A stretch of 64,000 bases of DNA from Cytophagaceae bacterium (GTDB lineage: Bacteria > Bacteroidota > Bacteroidia > Cytophagales > UBA9547), in NCBI GenBank assembly GCA_027488865.1, contig JAIYAU010000061.1, positions 1 to 64,000 on the forward strand, written 5' to 3'. The notes under the pieces are model-generated. The model made no database searches. It saw only the letters and a program-made list of their open reading frames with translations, and was not told where the DNA came from. Position 1 is the first letter of the stretch; the number at the start of each line of letters is the position of its first letter. Shown in pieces: positions 1 through 7,290 of the stretch. A program made the position numbers and the translations under genes.

Positions 1-60
1 CAATCCAGCATCCCTCCTCACGACAACTCCATAATTACAGCTTGCTCCGCTACCGAAGGT

Positions 61-123
61 TACGTTCAACAGGGTTTCATCTCTTGTTTTGCAAACAAGA
101 CGAAACCTTAGTTGTTAGCGGTA
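61..123. repeat. attC-like imperfect palindrome (left end of a DUF4304 cassette)
   Basis: An imperfect hairpin is seen directly. GGTTTC at 73-78 pairs with GAAACC at 102-107. TCTTGTTT at 82-89 pairs with AAACAAGA at 93-100. The arms have unequal unpaired bases between the two stem blocks (three on the left, one on the right), as in integron attC sites. The left flank carries GTTCAAC at 64-70, which fits the attC core RYYYAAC. The right flank carries GTTAGCGGTA at 114-123, which has the conserved GTT triplet but does not fit GTTRRRY fully. The neighbouring gene lies between this GTTAGCGG and an inverted CCGCTAAC at 861-868. The attC identity is inference. Confidence 0.4.
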
Positions 124-127
124 GTTT

Positions 128-820
128 TTATTTCTTCGTAAGTATCTCGTCTACTGTTATTTGTTGATTGTACTGAGTTAAAATTCGATTTAAATCATTT
201 TTTATTCTTGTCCACCTGACTTCAGAACTCCAAACTTCTTCTATTTTCTTCACTTGTTTCTCGATATTTTTCAAGTCACTTGTCAAAATGAAATACTCGA
301 ATAGTGTAAAGTCCAAACAATTATAACTAATCATTAAGTCAGTCAAATCAGTAATGGACTTTATACTATCAAAATGGCGTAAAGTAATTTTTAAATCTTC
401 TTTTAGCGTTTGTTTTAATTTATCTGAATTAGTATTTGAATCAATCGTATATCCATCCAATTTAGAATTTGTTATCTGGGAAATTCTCACTCGATAATGG
501 CACTCATATTCTTTTGGTTCTTTTAATTCTATTTTATCAATTGTCTTGTCAATGTGGCTTGAATAAATACCGCAGTTAATATAAAATCTTGTCTGATCAG
601 AAGCATTTCCTTGACTGTTTTGAAAGTTTATTACAAAAGTCAAGTCACCTAGTTTTTTGTAAAAAGTAAATGCTTTTTTACCATATCCATCGTCTTTGAG
701 AAAAGGTTTAATAGTCTCAGCGATAATTTCATTTAATGTTTCTTTCGTTGTCAATTTTTGAATTTTTATTATTTCGTCTGTCTTTTCAGTTTGCTTAGTT
801 AGCCAATTAAACAACTTCAT
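128..820 (-). CDS. DUF4304 domain-containing protein
   Basis: A 230-aa soluble protein with no signal peptide or membrane segment. Residues about 28-120 resemble the DUF4304 family. The features are a helix ending in a glycine-rich turn (LKDDGYGKKAFTFYKKLGD), then a strand with VINFQNSQG, then a YINCGIY segment. The family's biochemical function is unknown, and the C-terminal half is family-variable. The ATG at 820 is preceded by an A-rich leader. The gene stands alone between two short inverted flanks (GTTAGCGG and CCGCTAAC), each attached to a hairpin, which is the arrangement of a one-gene mobile cassette. DUF4304 genes are typically accessory and patchily distributed. Family call is good; any cellular role would be a guess. 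Confidence 0.75.
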   Translation of the reverse strand: MKLFNWLTKQTEKTDEIIKIQKLTTKETLNEIIAETIKPFLKDDGYGKKAFTFYKKLGDLTFVINFQNSQGNASDQTRFYINCGIYSSHIDKTIDKIELKEPKEYECHYRVRISQITNSKLDGYTIDSNTNSDKLKQTLKEDLKITLRHFDSIKSITDLTDLMISYNCLDFTLFEYFILTSDLKNIEKQVKKIEEVWSSEVRWTRIKNDLNRILTQYNQQITVDEILTKK

Positions 821-858
821 ATTCTCAGTTTCTTAGTTTGCGTTGGATTTTTTAAAAT

Positions 859-916
859 TACCGCTAACGATTGTGTTTACGCAATTGCATAAGTATCCGC
901 TATATTCGCAATTGGC
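859..916. repeat. attC-like element (right end of the DUF4304 cassette)
   Basis: Starts with TACCGCTAAC (859-868), the inverted counterpart of GTTAGCGGTA at 114-123. A weak hairpin follows: the GCAATTGC block near 881-888 faces TTCGCAATTGG near 905-914, around a loop containing ATCCGC. No matching GTT-type end is visible on the far side, so the element looks degenerate or truncated. It lies just upstream of the DUF4304 start and might also carry that gene's promoter. Confidence 0.35.
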
Positions 917-963
917 TTTTAATTTAATATTTAGATTTATTAATCAATTTTAGTGTTAATTTC

Positions 964-1092
964 TTACAAATCCAATTGATCCAAAGGCGAAACAATTTGG
1001 TCAAATCCTTTGGTGGTTGCATGAGCGTAAATTTCGGTGGTTTTATTTCTTGTATGAACTAATTGGTTTTGAATATATTTCAAATCGGTGGC
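964..1092 (-). pseudogene. C-terminal remnant of a tyrosine recombinase (XerC/D-like)
   Basis: On the minus strand 43 codons read ATDLKYIQNQ, then LVHTRNKTTEIYAHATTKG, then a tail ending SPLDQLDL before a TAA at 964-966. This is the last part of the catalytic domain of Bacteroidota tyrosine recombinases. The family pattern is TDLRYIQELLGHxSxKTTEIYTHV followed by a conserved SPLD tail. It keeps the box-II histidine region and the nucleophilic tyrosine (IYAHAT). Everything N-terminal, including the two catalytic arginines, is missing. The homology stops exactly next to ACCGCTAA (1096-1103 read on the minus strand), which is close to the cassette-end motif. No start codon or full domain is present, so it is a fossil. 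Confidence 0.8.
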
Positions 1093-1158
1093 ATTTAGCG
1101 GTAAATCTCTGTTTAAAATACCTATTATTGGCAGATTTTAGCCTTCCTATTTTATTTT

Positions 1159-1219
1159 GTTATCGGTTGCGTAAATATCTCTATATGGGGCGATTTACGC
1201 AACTGGCCAATGATATAAC
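1159..1219. repeat. Strong inverted repeat resembling the cassette-end hairpins
   Basis: GTTGCGTAAAT (1166-1176) is repeated inverted as ATTTACGCAAC (1193-1203), a perfect 11-bp stem with a 16-base loop. Outer flanks GTTATC (1159-1164) and GATATAAC (1212-1219) can extend the pairing. The loop-side text is similar to the element at 859-916. The polarity of the outer GTT/AAC ends is opposite to a canonical attC site, so this may be a different hairpin class. There is no T-tract to make it an obvious terminator. Confidence 0.5.
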
Positions 1220-1268
1220 CTTTACCACCAAACATTGGAGCAAAAAGGAGTGGCACCAGCAAGTCCAA

Positions 1269-1775
1269 TCAACCCAACTCCGCCAATTCAGCCTTCAATC
1301 CCTGCACGCGCACTTCCAGAAGCTTGATTTCTCGTGCCAACATGGGAATATATGTAGTTTCTAGCAGTTCCATTTGTTTGAGCAGCCATTGCTGCTGGTG
1401 GCTGGCACTAATTTCATCTGATTGGTAGGTTTTTGCCAAAGTGGCGAGTTGGGTTTGGTAACAGCGTGCTGTTTTGTAAAGCTCCTCCAACTTGCGTTCG
1501 GCTAAAATCAGTTGATAACGATTTTCTTCTTGGCGTTTTTTTAATTTATCATCGTCCGCCAAGTACTTATTGATAAAATCCTTGGCTGGGGGCAATTGTT
1601 CGTCGTTTGGTTGGTTTTTAATGAGGGTGAGCAGCCAGAGGTGTTGGTCATGGGGCAAGGTGCGTTCTTTTCTTTCGGCCATAGCAAAAGTAGTTCGCTT
1701 AATGTCCAAATAGTTCGCCAACTCTGCTTGATTTAGGTAAAGTGCCAGCCGAAACTGTTCAATATAAGAGGTCAT
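1269..1775 (-). CDS. XRE-type helix-turn-helix protein with coiled-coil tail
   Basis: 168 aa. Residues about 5-45 form a lambda-repressor-like helix-turn-helix (QAELANYLDIKRTTFAMAER), in which the usual Q-E-L-A start and a serine/threonine-rich recognition helix can be seen. Residues about 75-165 are rich in K, E, L and Q and are predicted to form long helices, probably a dimerising coiled coil. No enzymatic domain is visible. The ATG at 1775 is followed upstream, 70 bases away, by two tandem long palindromes with TTGTGGCA/TGCCACAA arms. These are natural candidates for its own operator. No partner gene (toxin, phage gene) is adjacent except the recombinase fossil. DNA-binding call is reasonable; target is inferred. 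Confidence 0.65.
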   Translation of the reverse strand: MTSYIEQFRLALYLNQAELANYLDIKRTTFAMAERKERTLPHDQHLWLLTLIKNQPNDEQLPPAKDFINKYLADDDKLKKRQEENRYQLILAERKLEELYKTARCYQTQLATLAKTYQSDEISASHQQQWLLKQMELLETTYIPMLAREIKLLEVRVQGLKAELAELG

Positions 1776-1845
1776 GGAGAAATTTTAAAATTGGGTTAGG
1801 AGAAAATAACAAATAAATTAAAGTCTATCTAGCTGATTTATAAAC

Positions 1846-1925
1846 TTGTGGCATTTTTTAACGATCCGTTGATTTTTGCCACAACTTTGTGGCATTTTTT
1901 GTCGTAACGTTTTTTTTTGCCACAA
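1846..1925. promoter_or_regulatory. Tandem pair of TTGTGGCA...TGCCACAA palindromes (probable operators)
   Basis: Two back-to-back copies are seen: arms at 1846-1853/1877-1884 and 1887-1894/1918-1925. Each has 8-bp perfect arms and a 23-base T-rich centre, with only three bases between copies. They lie between the HTH gene (start 1775, minus strand) and the delta-60 gene (start 2052, plus strand). The duplication and symmetry suggest binding sites for a dimeric or tetrameric regulator, most simply the adjacent XRE protein. Confidence 0.5.
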
Positions 1926-2013
1926 CTCTGGCCCAGCATATTCTCTGCCGCACTTTTGCTTGCATTTTAGGCTATGACGACATATTAGAATTTTTAAGTT
2001 TGCTAATAAATTG

Positions 2014-2021
2014 TAAATTTG
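2014..2021 (+). promoter_or_regulatory. Bacteroidota -7 box TAAATTTG
   Basis: Matches the TAnnTTTG consensus of the Bacteroidota sigma factor, 31 bases before the ATG at 2052. No well-spaced -33 TTG is obvious. Confidence 0.4.
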
Positions 2022-2051
2022 GTCTTTAATGATCAGCTAACCAATTAAGTA

Positions 2052-4754
2052 ATGAAAAATTTAGCAACTTTATTTTTATGTTTCCTTGGGTACTCCATTC
2101 AAGCTCAAAACTCTCTCATTGTTACTAGAAAAGATACGTTCGACTTCCAAACCCGAGGTCTAGATATGAGAGAGGCTTTTATCAATTCTTGTCAAGATGG
2201 AGATAAAATGGTGTTTCTGCAAAGTTATGAAGATGGAAATGCAGTTCGCCGTATTATGCCAGATGGAAGCTTGGATAATACATTTGGGAAAAAAGGAATA
2301 GTTTTATTACAAAAAGCAAATTGTCCAGATACCGCCACTTCTTATTGGGACATTGTCATGGATGCCAACCGTAACATTTATTTAGCTGGGAATAATGATA
2401 AAACGATTCTTGTTACAAAGCTAAAACCAAATGGTGCTGTGGATTTGACATTTGGAACAAACGGGATAAGAAAAGTAGCTGTTTTATCAGCGGCCATAGA
2501 TTATAACAGTTTCCGCATGAAATTAAAACTTGATAGGAAAGGGCGGTTGCTTGTACTTGCTGATTACTTGGTATCGAATTATCCTGTTATAAAGGAAATG
2601 CAGCTATATCGTTTATCTACCAATGGTGTAATTGATCCCGCATTTGTACTTCCGATAAAAATCCACGAAAAGGTAAACCCATTGCGCACCGGTTTCTCTG
2701 ATTTTGCTATAGATAGCAGCAACAATGTGATTGTGACTAGTTCTACAAATAAAAACAATCCTACACCTTTTGAAAGCTCAGATTACCTGTTCGCAGTAAA
2801 GATTAAAGAAAATGCAACTTTTGACAACACTTATGGTACCAACGGTATTGCCTATATGACAGTTGGCAAAAAAAACTACCCTCTATGTATTGTAATCGAT
2901 TCACTTGACAACTGTTACATTTCTGGTAGCTATAAGGATATTAATGATTATACCCATGGCTCTGTTTATAAGCTAGACCAAACAGGTAAGCTTGTTAAGA
3001 GTTTTGGAAATCAAGGAGGAATTTATACCGATGATAATCCATGGCTTAAAAAAATCGCTATTTATAAAGGTAAGCTGTATGGATTTGCACACATCGTGGA
3101 AAGTATTAATCCTGTCATTACTAATTTGAATGTCCGAAGATGGTCACTTGACGGTGTAGCAGATCCTACATTCAATGGAACTGGTTCTTTCAAAGGGGTA
3201 AAAGTTGCTGATGCTACTGAGCTGGGTGTCATTTTTAAATCTGATCAGACAATTACTGTTGGTTCATTTGCCATTGATTATGGTTCTTATACTATTCTTT
3301 TGCATAACATTTCAAAAGATGGCTATGTAAATGCTTTTGGAACAAACGGAGTAGTTACAATAGATGACTATATTGATGGTGTAGATGAAGTAACCATGAT
3401 CAAAGAAGATAATAATGGCAATCTGTTTCTGGGGGGAATTGTCAACAAACAAGGATCAAGTGACTACGGTATTGTAAAAGTCCTTTCGGCAGGCACGCTT
3501 GATAAAAGTTTTGGGAATTCCGGCAAAGTGGCATTAACTCTCGATCCTTATTTATACACTGTAGATATACCTTATGCGATGAATTGGAATACAGAAGGAA
3601 ATATATATTTAGCAGGTGCTTCAGGTTATGGCTATTCTGCAATAAGTTTACAGCCTAACGGAAAGTTGAATACTAATTTCGGCTCATCTGGTAAAATAAA
3701 AATCAATCCAGATTCGTATGCATTAATCAATGATGCCATAATAGCTAATGATAAAATACTTTACGCTGGCTTTACACAAGGTAGCAAAACCGTTGGCCAG
3801 GATCTTACCTTGATAAGGTTAAAAAATAACGGTACGCTAGATAGTACTTTTAATGGGAAGGGAAGTGTTGTGATGCCAGGAAGTAAGAGTGAAAGTGCAT
3901 ATGGAGTGGTTTTAGATTCAGTAAACAACATGTATGTCTCTGCAACATTAGGAAGCTCATTGAATGTTAATATTTTTAAATTTAAAACCAATGGACAAAT
4001 TGATTCTACTTTTGCTGTCAATGGGTTGTTTAGAAAGCCTATACCTACAATTACGAATGCGAGTTATAATATACCCACATCTCTGAAATTTTTAAAATCA
4101 GGTCATCTGTTGTCATTAAACATAGCAAAGGGATCATATTACAATGGGGATGACTTAATTAATTTCGAAAGATATATTTTGCTTAAAATGAATAAAACTG
4201 GTAAGGTTGATAGCGGTTTTGCTACAAATGGCTTTTATATAGTTCCAGATTTTGGTGCGACAAGTATTAAGGATATGTATGAGTACAAGGATGGAAGTGT
4301 TCTCATTACCATGCAGGGCAAATGCTCAACATTCATCTTGCGTTTATTACCTTCGGGCAAAGCGGATACTACTTTTGGCACAAATGGCGTACAGGAGTTC
4401 CCCGATGTTTATATCAATAAAATCGCCGCAAGGGGTACAAATGAATTATATTTAGCAGGAAGAGATAAATATAATTTCTTGATTATGCGTACAGGAATTA
4501 CGGATGTTATTTCGGTTTTGTCAGACAATCTTGCTTATGAAGGCAAAGAGCCCTTCGAAATTAGAAATGACAAAATATTCTTTACTGCTAATGGTGAAGC
4601 TATTGTTTATGATTTCACAGGCAAAATAAGCTTCCAGCATAACGTTGTAGATAATAATGGCTTGGCAACATTGAACGAGGGGTATTATATTTTTAAATTC
4701 AAATCTAATGAAGGTAAATTATGGACTCGCAAAATAGCAGTCGTTAAACATTAA
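2052..4754 (+). CDS. Secreted delta-60 repeat protein with T9SS-like tail
   Basis: 900 aa with a signal peptide (MKNLATLFLCFLGYSIQAQ, cleavage after AQA/Q). Residues about 60-790 contain about thirteen delta-60 repeats. The recognisable core is P-[DN]-G-x-[LV]-D-x-[ST]-F-G-x-x-G, for example PDGSLDNTFGKKG and PNGAVDLTFGTNG. Such repeats are thought to form a beta-propeller-like extracellular fold of unknown ligand. The last about 75 residues (from PFEIRNDKIFF to RKIAVVKH) have the strand pattern and basic end of a T9SS sorting domain, so export across the outer membrane is inferred. Stands alone; a -7 box lies at 2014. Binding or enzymatic role unknown. Confidence 0.8.
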   Translation: MKNLATLFLCFLGYSIQAQNSLIVTRKDTFDFQTRGLDMREAFINSCQDGDKMVFLQSYEDGNAVRRIMPDGSLDNTFGKKGIVLLQKANCPDTATSYWDIVMDANRNIYLAGNNDKTILVTKLKPNGAVDLTFGTNGIRKVAVLSAAIDYNSFRMKLKLDRKGRLLVLADYLVSNYPVIKEMQLYRLSTNGVIDPAFVLPIKIHEKVNPLRTGFSDFAIDSSNNVIVTSSTNKNNPTPFESSDYLFAVKIKENATFDNTYGTNGIAYMTVGKKNYPLCIVIDSLDNCYISGSYKDINDYTHGSVYKLDQTGKLVKSFGNQGGIYTDDNPWLKKIAIYKGKLYGFAHIVESINPVITNLNVRRWSLDGVADPTFNGTGSFKGVKVADATELGVIFKSDQTITVGSFAIDYGSYTILLHNISKDGYVNAFGTNGVVTIDDYIDGVDEVTMIKEDNNGNLFLGGIVNKQGSSDYGIVKVLSAGTLDKSFGNSGKVALTLDPYLYTVDIPYAMNWNTEGNIYLAGASGYGYSAISLQPNGKLNTNFGSSGKIKINPDSYALINDAIIANDKILYAGFTQGSKTVGQDLTLIRLKNNGTLDSTFNGKGSVVMPGSKSESAYGVVLDSVNNMYVSATLGSSLNVNIFKFKTNGQIDSTFAVNGLFRKPIPTITNASYNIPTSLKFLKSGHLLSLNIAKGSYYNGDDLINFERYILLKMNKTGKVDSGFATNGFYIVPDFGATSIKDMYEYKDGSVLITMQGKCSTFILRLLPSGKADTTFGTNGVQEFPDVYINKIAARGTNELYLAGRDKYNFLIMRTGITDVISVLSDNLAYEGKEPFEIRNDKIFFTANGEAIVYDFTGKISFQHNVVDNNGLATLNEGYYIFKFKSNEGKLWTRKIAVVKH

Positions 4755-4872
4755 AAATGCTCGTAATGTATTGGTAATGGATAAAAGTTTTGATTTTAGT
4801 GCCCTTAACAGCACTCATTTGCCTTAAGGATCGATCAGCAAAAACTTAAATTACAACACCAATTTCCTACCT

Positions 4873-5700
4873 ATGAAATACAATCCACAAATCCACCGCC
4901 GCAGGTCCATCCGATTAAAGGGATACGATTATGCACAGGCGGGTTTGTATTTTATAACGATATGCGTACAAAATCGGGCAAATTTGTTTGGGGAAATCGT
5001 CACCGTTGTGGTAGGGGCACCCCTCGTGGGTGCCCAAAACAATTCCGATGCCCAAAACAATTCGGATGCCCAAAACAATTCCGATTCCCAAAACAATTCC
5101 GATTCCCAAAACATTGCCGATGCCCAAAACAATTCCGATTCCCAAAACAATTCGGATTGTCAAAATGATGGGAATGCCCAAAATGATGATGGATTGCAAA
5201 CAAATGGGCAGCCGTATGGGTACGCCTATAAGGATATGGTATTGAACGATGCGGGGCAGATGGTTCAAAACGAATGGTTGGCATTGCCGAAACGTTTCCC
5301 AAACATCGAATTGCACGAATATGTGGTGATGCCCAATCATTTTCACGGGATTTTGGAAATTGTGGATACGACGTTTGCCGAAAATGTTGGAAATTCCCAA
5401 AATGATGATGGGTTGCCAATATAAGGGCGGCCACAAGGGCACGCCCCAACGACACGCCCCAACGACAAAACGGTTGGCGATATGATGGACGCATTTAAAT
5501 CAATCACCACCGTTGAATATATTCGTGGGGTGAAAAATTTGGGTTGGCCACCATTTGATGGCAAATTGTGGCAACGAAATTATTACGAACACATCATCCG
5601 CAACGAATCATCGTATCAAACCATTGCCGAATACATTGTCAATAATCCCGCCAAATGGCAGGAGGATAAATTTTATAAACAATTAGTTAAACAACAATAA
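4873..5700 (+). pseudogene. RAYT (REP-associated IS200-like tyrosine transposase), broken by one stop codon
   Basis: A Y1-type HUH transposase of the RAYT family, which in other bacteria processes REP hairpins as single-stranded DNA. The N-terminus has the Bacteroidota RAYT signature (HRRRSIRLKGYDY, AGLYFITICVQNR). Metal-binding HFH is at codons 156-158 (MPNHFHGIL), and the C-terminal WQRNYYEHIIRNE with candidate catalytic tyrosine is at codons about 237-238. Codon 184 is TAA (5422-5424). The frame before and after it is identical and clearly coding (DAFKSITTVEYIRGVKN), so a single change such as CAA to TAA explains it. The variable linker carries an 18-bp repeat expansion (5032-5193). The product would lack the tyrosine unless the stop is read through. 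Confidence 0.85.
5032..5193 (+). repeat. Nine 18-bp tandem repeats inside the RAYT gene
   Basis: Units begin at 5032 and recur every 18 bases. Seven near-identical copies of a CCCAAAACAATTCCGAT-type unit are followed by two diverged ones. In the gene's frame each encodes a six-residue [AS]QNNSD-like block, so changes in copy number keep the frame. They expand a linker between the N-terminal strand and the MVLNDAG segment. A further partial unit lies at about 5396-5413. Confidence 0.9.
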
Positions 5701-5729
5701 AAATCATCAATTTCTTACGCGTTAAATTT

Positions 5730-6067
5730 ATGGGGTATGTACATGAACACATTATAGAAGAACTGGATCCACAGCTTGGGTTGTTTTATCTGTCCATGAA
5801 GTGCCCGACGCAATTCTTACAAACTCAGACCTGTTATTAAAAATTCATAAAGAATTTGAAAAGGCTAAATCTAGAGAAACAGATCAAAAAACAATTTCAT
5901 ACCTACATGAAACCCAATTTGATTTATTTGACAAAAATGAAATTTTCAACAACAGCATTTTAGAAATCAGATTGCGTTGCTACATTGCTGAAAACAGATT
6001 ATTGAGCTTAGAGTCTATGAAAAGAAATCAAACAAAACAATTGGATAGTACTTCAGCATCTTACTAG
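5730..6067 (+). pseudogene. Degenerate hypothetical gene with probable frameshift
   Basis: Two overlapping frames look coding. The first starts at ATG 5730 (MGYVHEHIIEELDPQLG, then a hydrophobic FYLS) and runs to a TAA at 5838-5840. The second is open from 5747 to a stop at 6065-6067 and reads VHEVPDAILTNSDLLLKI and on through a charged helical region, with only a GTG (5801) as a possible start. Joining them near 5790-5800 would give about 110 aa. The family is not recognised. It lies between the RAYT gene and a copy of the RAYT 5' end. It could instead be non-coding. Confidence 0.3.
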
Positions 6068-6078
6068 CCCTGTAACCC

Positions 6079-6153
6079 ATGAAATACAATCCACAAATCC
6101 ACCACCGCAGGTCCATCCGATTAAAGGGATACGATTATGCACAGGCGGGTTTT
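6079..6153 (+). mobile_element. Truncated copy of the RAYT 5' end
   Basis: 75 bases starting at an ATG are identical to the first 75 bases of the RAYT gene at 4873 except for one base (CCACCGC for CCGCCGC). The homology ends at GGCGGGTTT, where REP sequence begins. The coding frame is lost at once (stop TAA in TACTAAC). It is a recent duplication or deletion remnant. Confidence 0.9.
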
Positions 6154-6157
6154 TACT

Positions 6158-6367
6158 AACCACCCCTGCCCCTCCTTGAAAAAAGGAGGGAAAGTTCTAG
6201 CACAACTTAAAATACCAAATTAAGTTTTCTTGTTTTCCAAACAAAATCCATCCACAAATCTCCAAAAAACTCTCATGGCTGCAATTTCCCCTCCTTTTTA
6301 AAGAGGGGCTAGGGGTGGTTGTCAATCTTTTCAAGGAGGAGCCAGAGGTGGTTGTCAATCTTTTCAA
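6158..6367. repeat. REP/BIME-like palindrome cluster
   Basis: AACCACCCC plus a CCCCTCCTT/AAGGAGGG hairpin at 6158-6190 is repeated in opposite orientation at about 6286-6320 (CCCCTCCTTTTT, AGGGG, then GGGGTGGTT). A further partial copy follows, so that GGTGGTTGTCAATCTTTTCAA occurs at about 6314-6334 and 6347-6367. These are the Bacteroidota REP sequences (ACCACCCCT plus GC-rich hairpin) often seen with RAYT genes. The segment between the inverted copies (6191-6285) shows no gene. Confidence 0.8.
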
Positions 6368-6418
6368 TACTTTATTCTGTTATATTTACATTTTTAGTTT
6401 TTAAAATGAATAAAAAGT

Positions 6419-7132
6419 ATGTCTGATTGGTTACAGCGAACGGAAGTTCTCATTGGTGAAGAAAAAATTAATCGTTTAAAATCGGCAAAGGTGCTTATAG
6501 TTGGTTTAGGTGGCGTTGGTTCCTTTGCTGCTGAATACATTGCTAGGGCTGGTGTGGGGCATTTGACTATCGTGGATGGCGACACCGTAGAAGCTACCAA
6601 CAGAAACAGACAGCTACCTGCATTGATAAGTACAGAAAATTTATTTAAGGCCGAAATAATGGCCACAAGAATTTTAGACATAAACGCTGATGTTTCCTTG
6701 AATGTGATAAATGAATATATGACCGAGGATAGGCTAAACACCATACTTTCGGAAAAATATGACTACGTGGTTGATTGTATAGACACACTCGTACCAAAAA
6801 TCGCTTTAATTAAAAATACTTTATATAGGCGATACAAACTTATCAGTAGCATGGGTGCCGGTGGTAAGACAGATCCATCCCAAATTAAAATAGCCGACAT
6901 ATCGGCTACCTATAACTGTGTTTTAGCGCAACAACTAAGAAAAGGACTTAAAAAAGATGGTGTATATGGTAAGTTTAAGGCGGTGTTCTCCAGCGAACTT
7001 CCAAGTAAATCAAGCATGAAACTTGTGGAAAATGGTAGAAATAAAAAATCGTTTTATGGTACCATTTCGTACATGCCTTCGCTGTTTGGAGGATTTTGTG
7101 CTTCTGTGGTTATCAGGGACTTAATTCAATAG
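6419..7132 (+). CDS. tcdA: tRNA threonylcarbamoyladenosine dehydratase (TcdA/CsdL)
   Basis: 237 aa, ThiF/E1-like fold. The ATP-binding glycine loop is at residues 29-34 (GLGGVG). The adenylating-enzyme arginine motif NRNRQLPAL follows at about 61-69, and KAEIM follows it. The C-terminal half has SSMGAGGKTDP and the FSSELP element typical of the TcdA subfamily. The enzyme uses ATP to cyclise t6A at position 37 of ANN-decoding tRNAs to ct6A, in the cytoplasm. It is somewhat shorter than the E. coli protein (about 268 aa), mainly at the C-terminus. Monocistronic; a bidirectional hairpin lies downstream. The ATG at 6419 is favoured because the nearby ATG at 6405 is in another frame. Confidence 0.9.
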   Translation: MSDWLQRTEVLIGEEKINRLKSAKVLIVGLGGVGSFAAEYIARAGVGHLTIVDGDTVEATNRNRQLPALISTENLFKAEIMATRILDINADVSLNVINEYMTEDRLNTILSEKYDYVVDCIDTLVPKIALIKNTLYRRYKLISSMGAGGKTDPSQIKIADISATYNCVLAQQLRKGLKKDGVYGKFKAVFSSELPSKSSMKLVENGRNKKSFYGTISYMPSLFGGFCASVVIRDLIQ

Positions 7133-7147
7133 CGTCTAAACACAAAA

Positions 7148-7213
7148 AAAGACCTGTCAGGTTTGAATAACAATATCAAAATATTCATGGCAATACAAAC
7201 CAGACAGGTCTTT
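7148..7213. terminator. Bidirectional hairpin between tcdA and the HAD gene
   Basis: AAAGACCTGTCAGGTTTG (7148-7165) and CAAACCAGACAGGTCTTT (7196-7213) are inverted repeats of 18 bases with a small mismatch and a 30-base AT-rich loop. The A-run and T-run at the ends suit termination of both convergent genes. The CCTGTCAGGTT core recurs widely in Bacteroidota genomes, so it may also be a mobile repeat. Confidence 0.65.
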
Positions 7214-7290
7214 AAACAAATTCTAGATTGAAATTAATTCAATCAGCCAGCAAATTTCAATAATATATCTCCTCCTTAACTCTGCTAGTT

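Noticed and set aside
1159..1219. Canonical attC site
   Set aside because: Its GTT and AAC ends are in the wrong order for attC, so it is listed only as a hairpin.
1017..1364. 115-aa plus-strand ORF
   Set aside because: It runs antisense across the recombinase remnant and into the HTH gene, and its sequence has no domain-like features.
5032..5193. CRISPR array
   Set aside because: The units are contiguous without unique spacers and keep a coding frame.
4915..5564. Several overlapping ORFs rich in FGNRNC or PKTIP repeats
   Set aside because: All are shadow frames of the 18-bp repeat in the RAYT gene.
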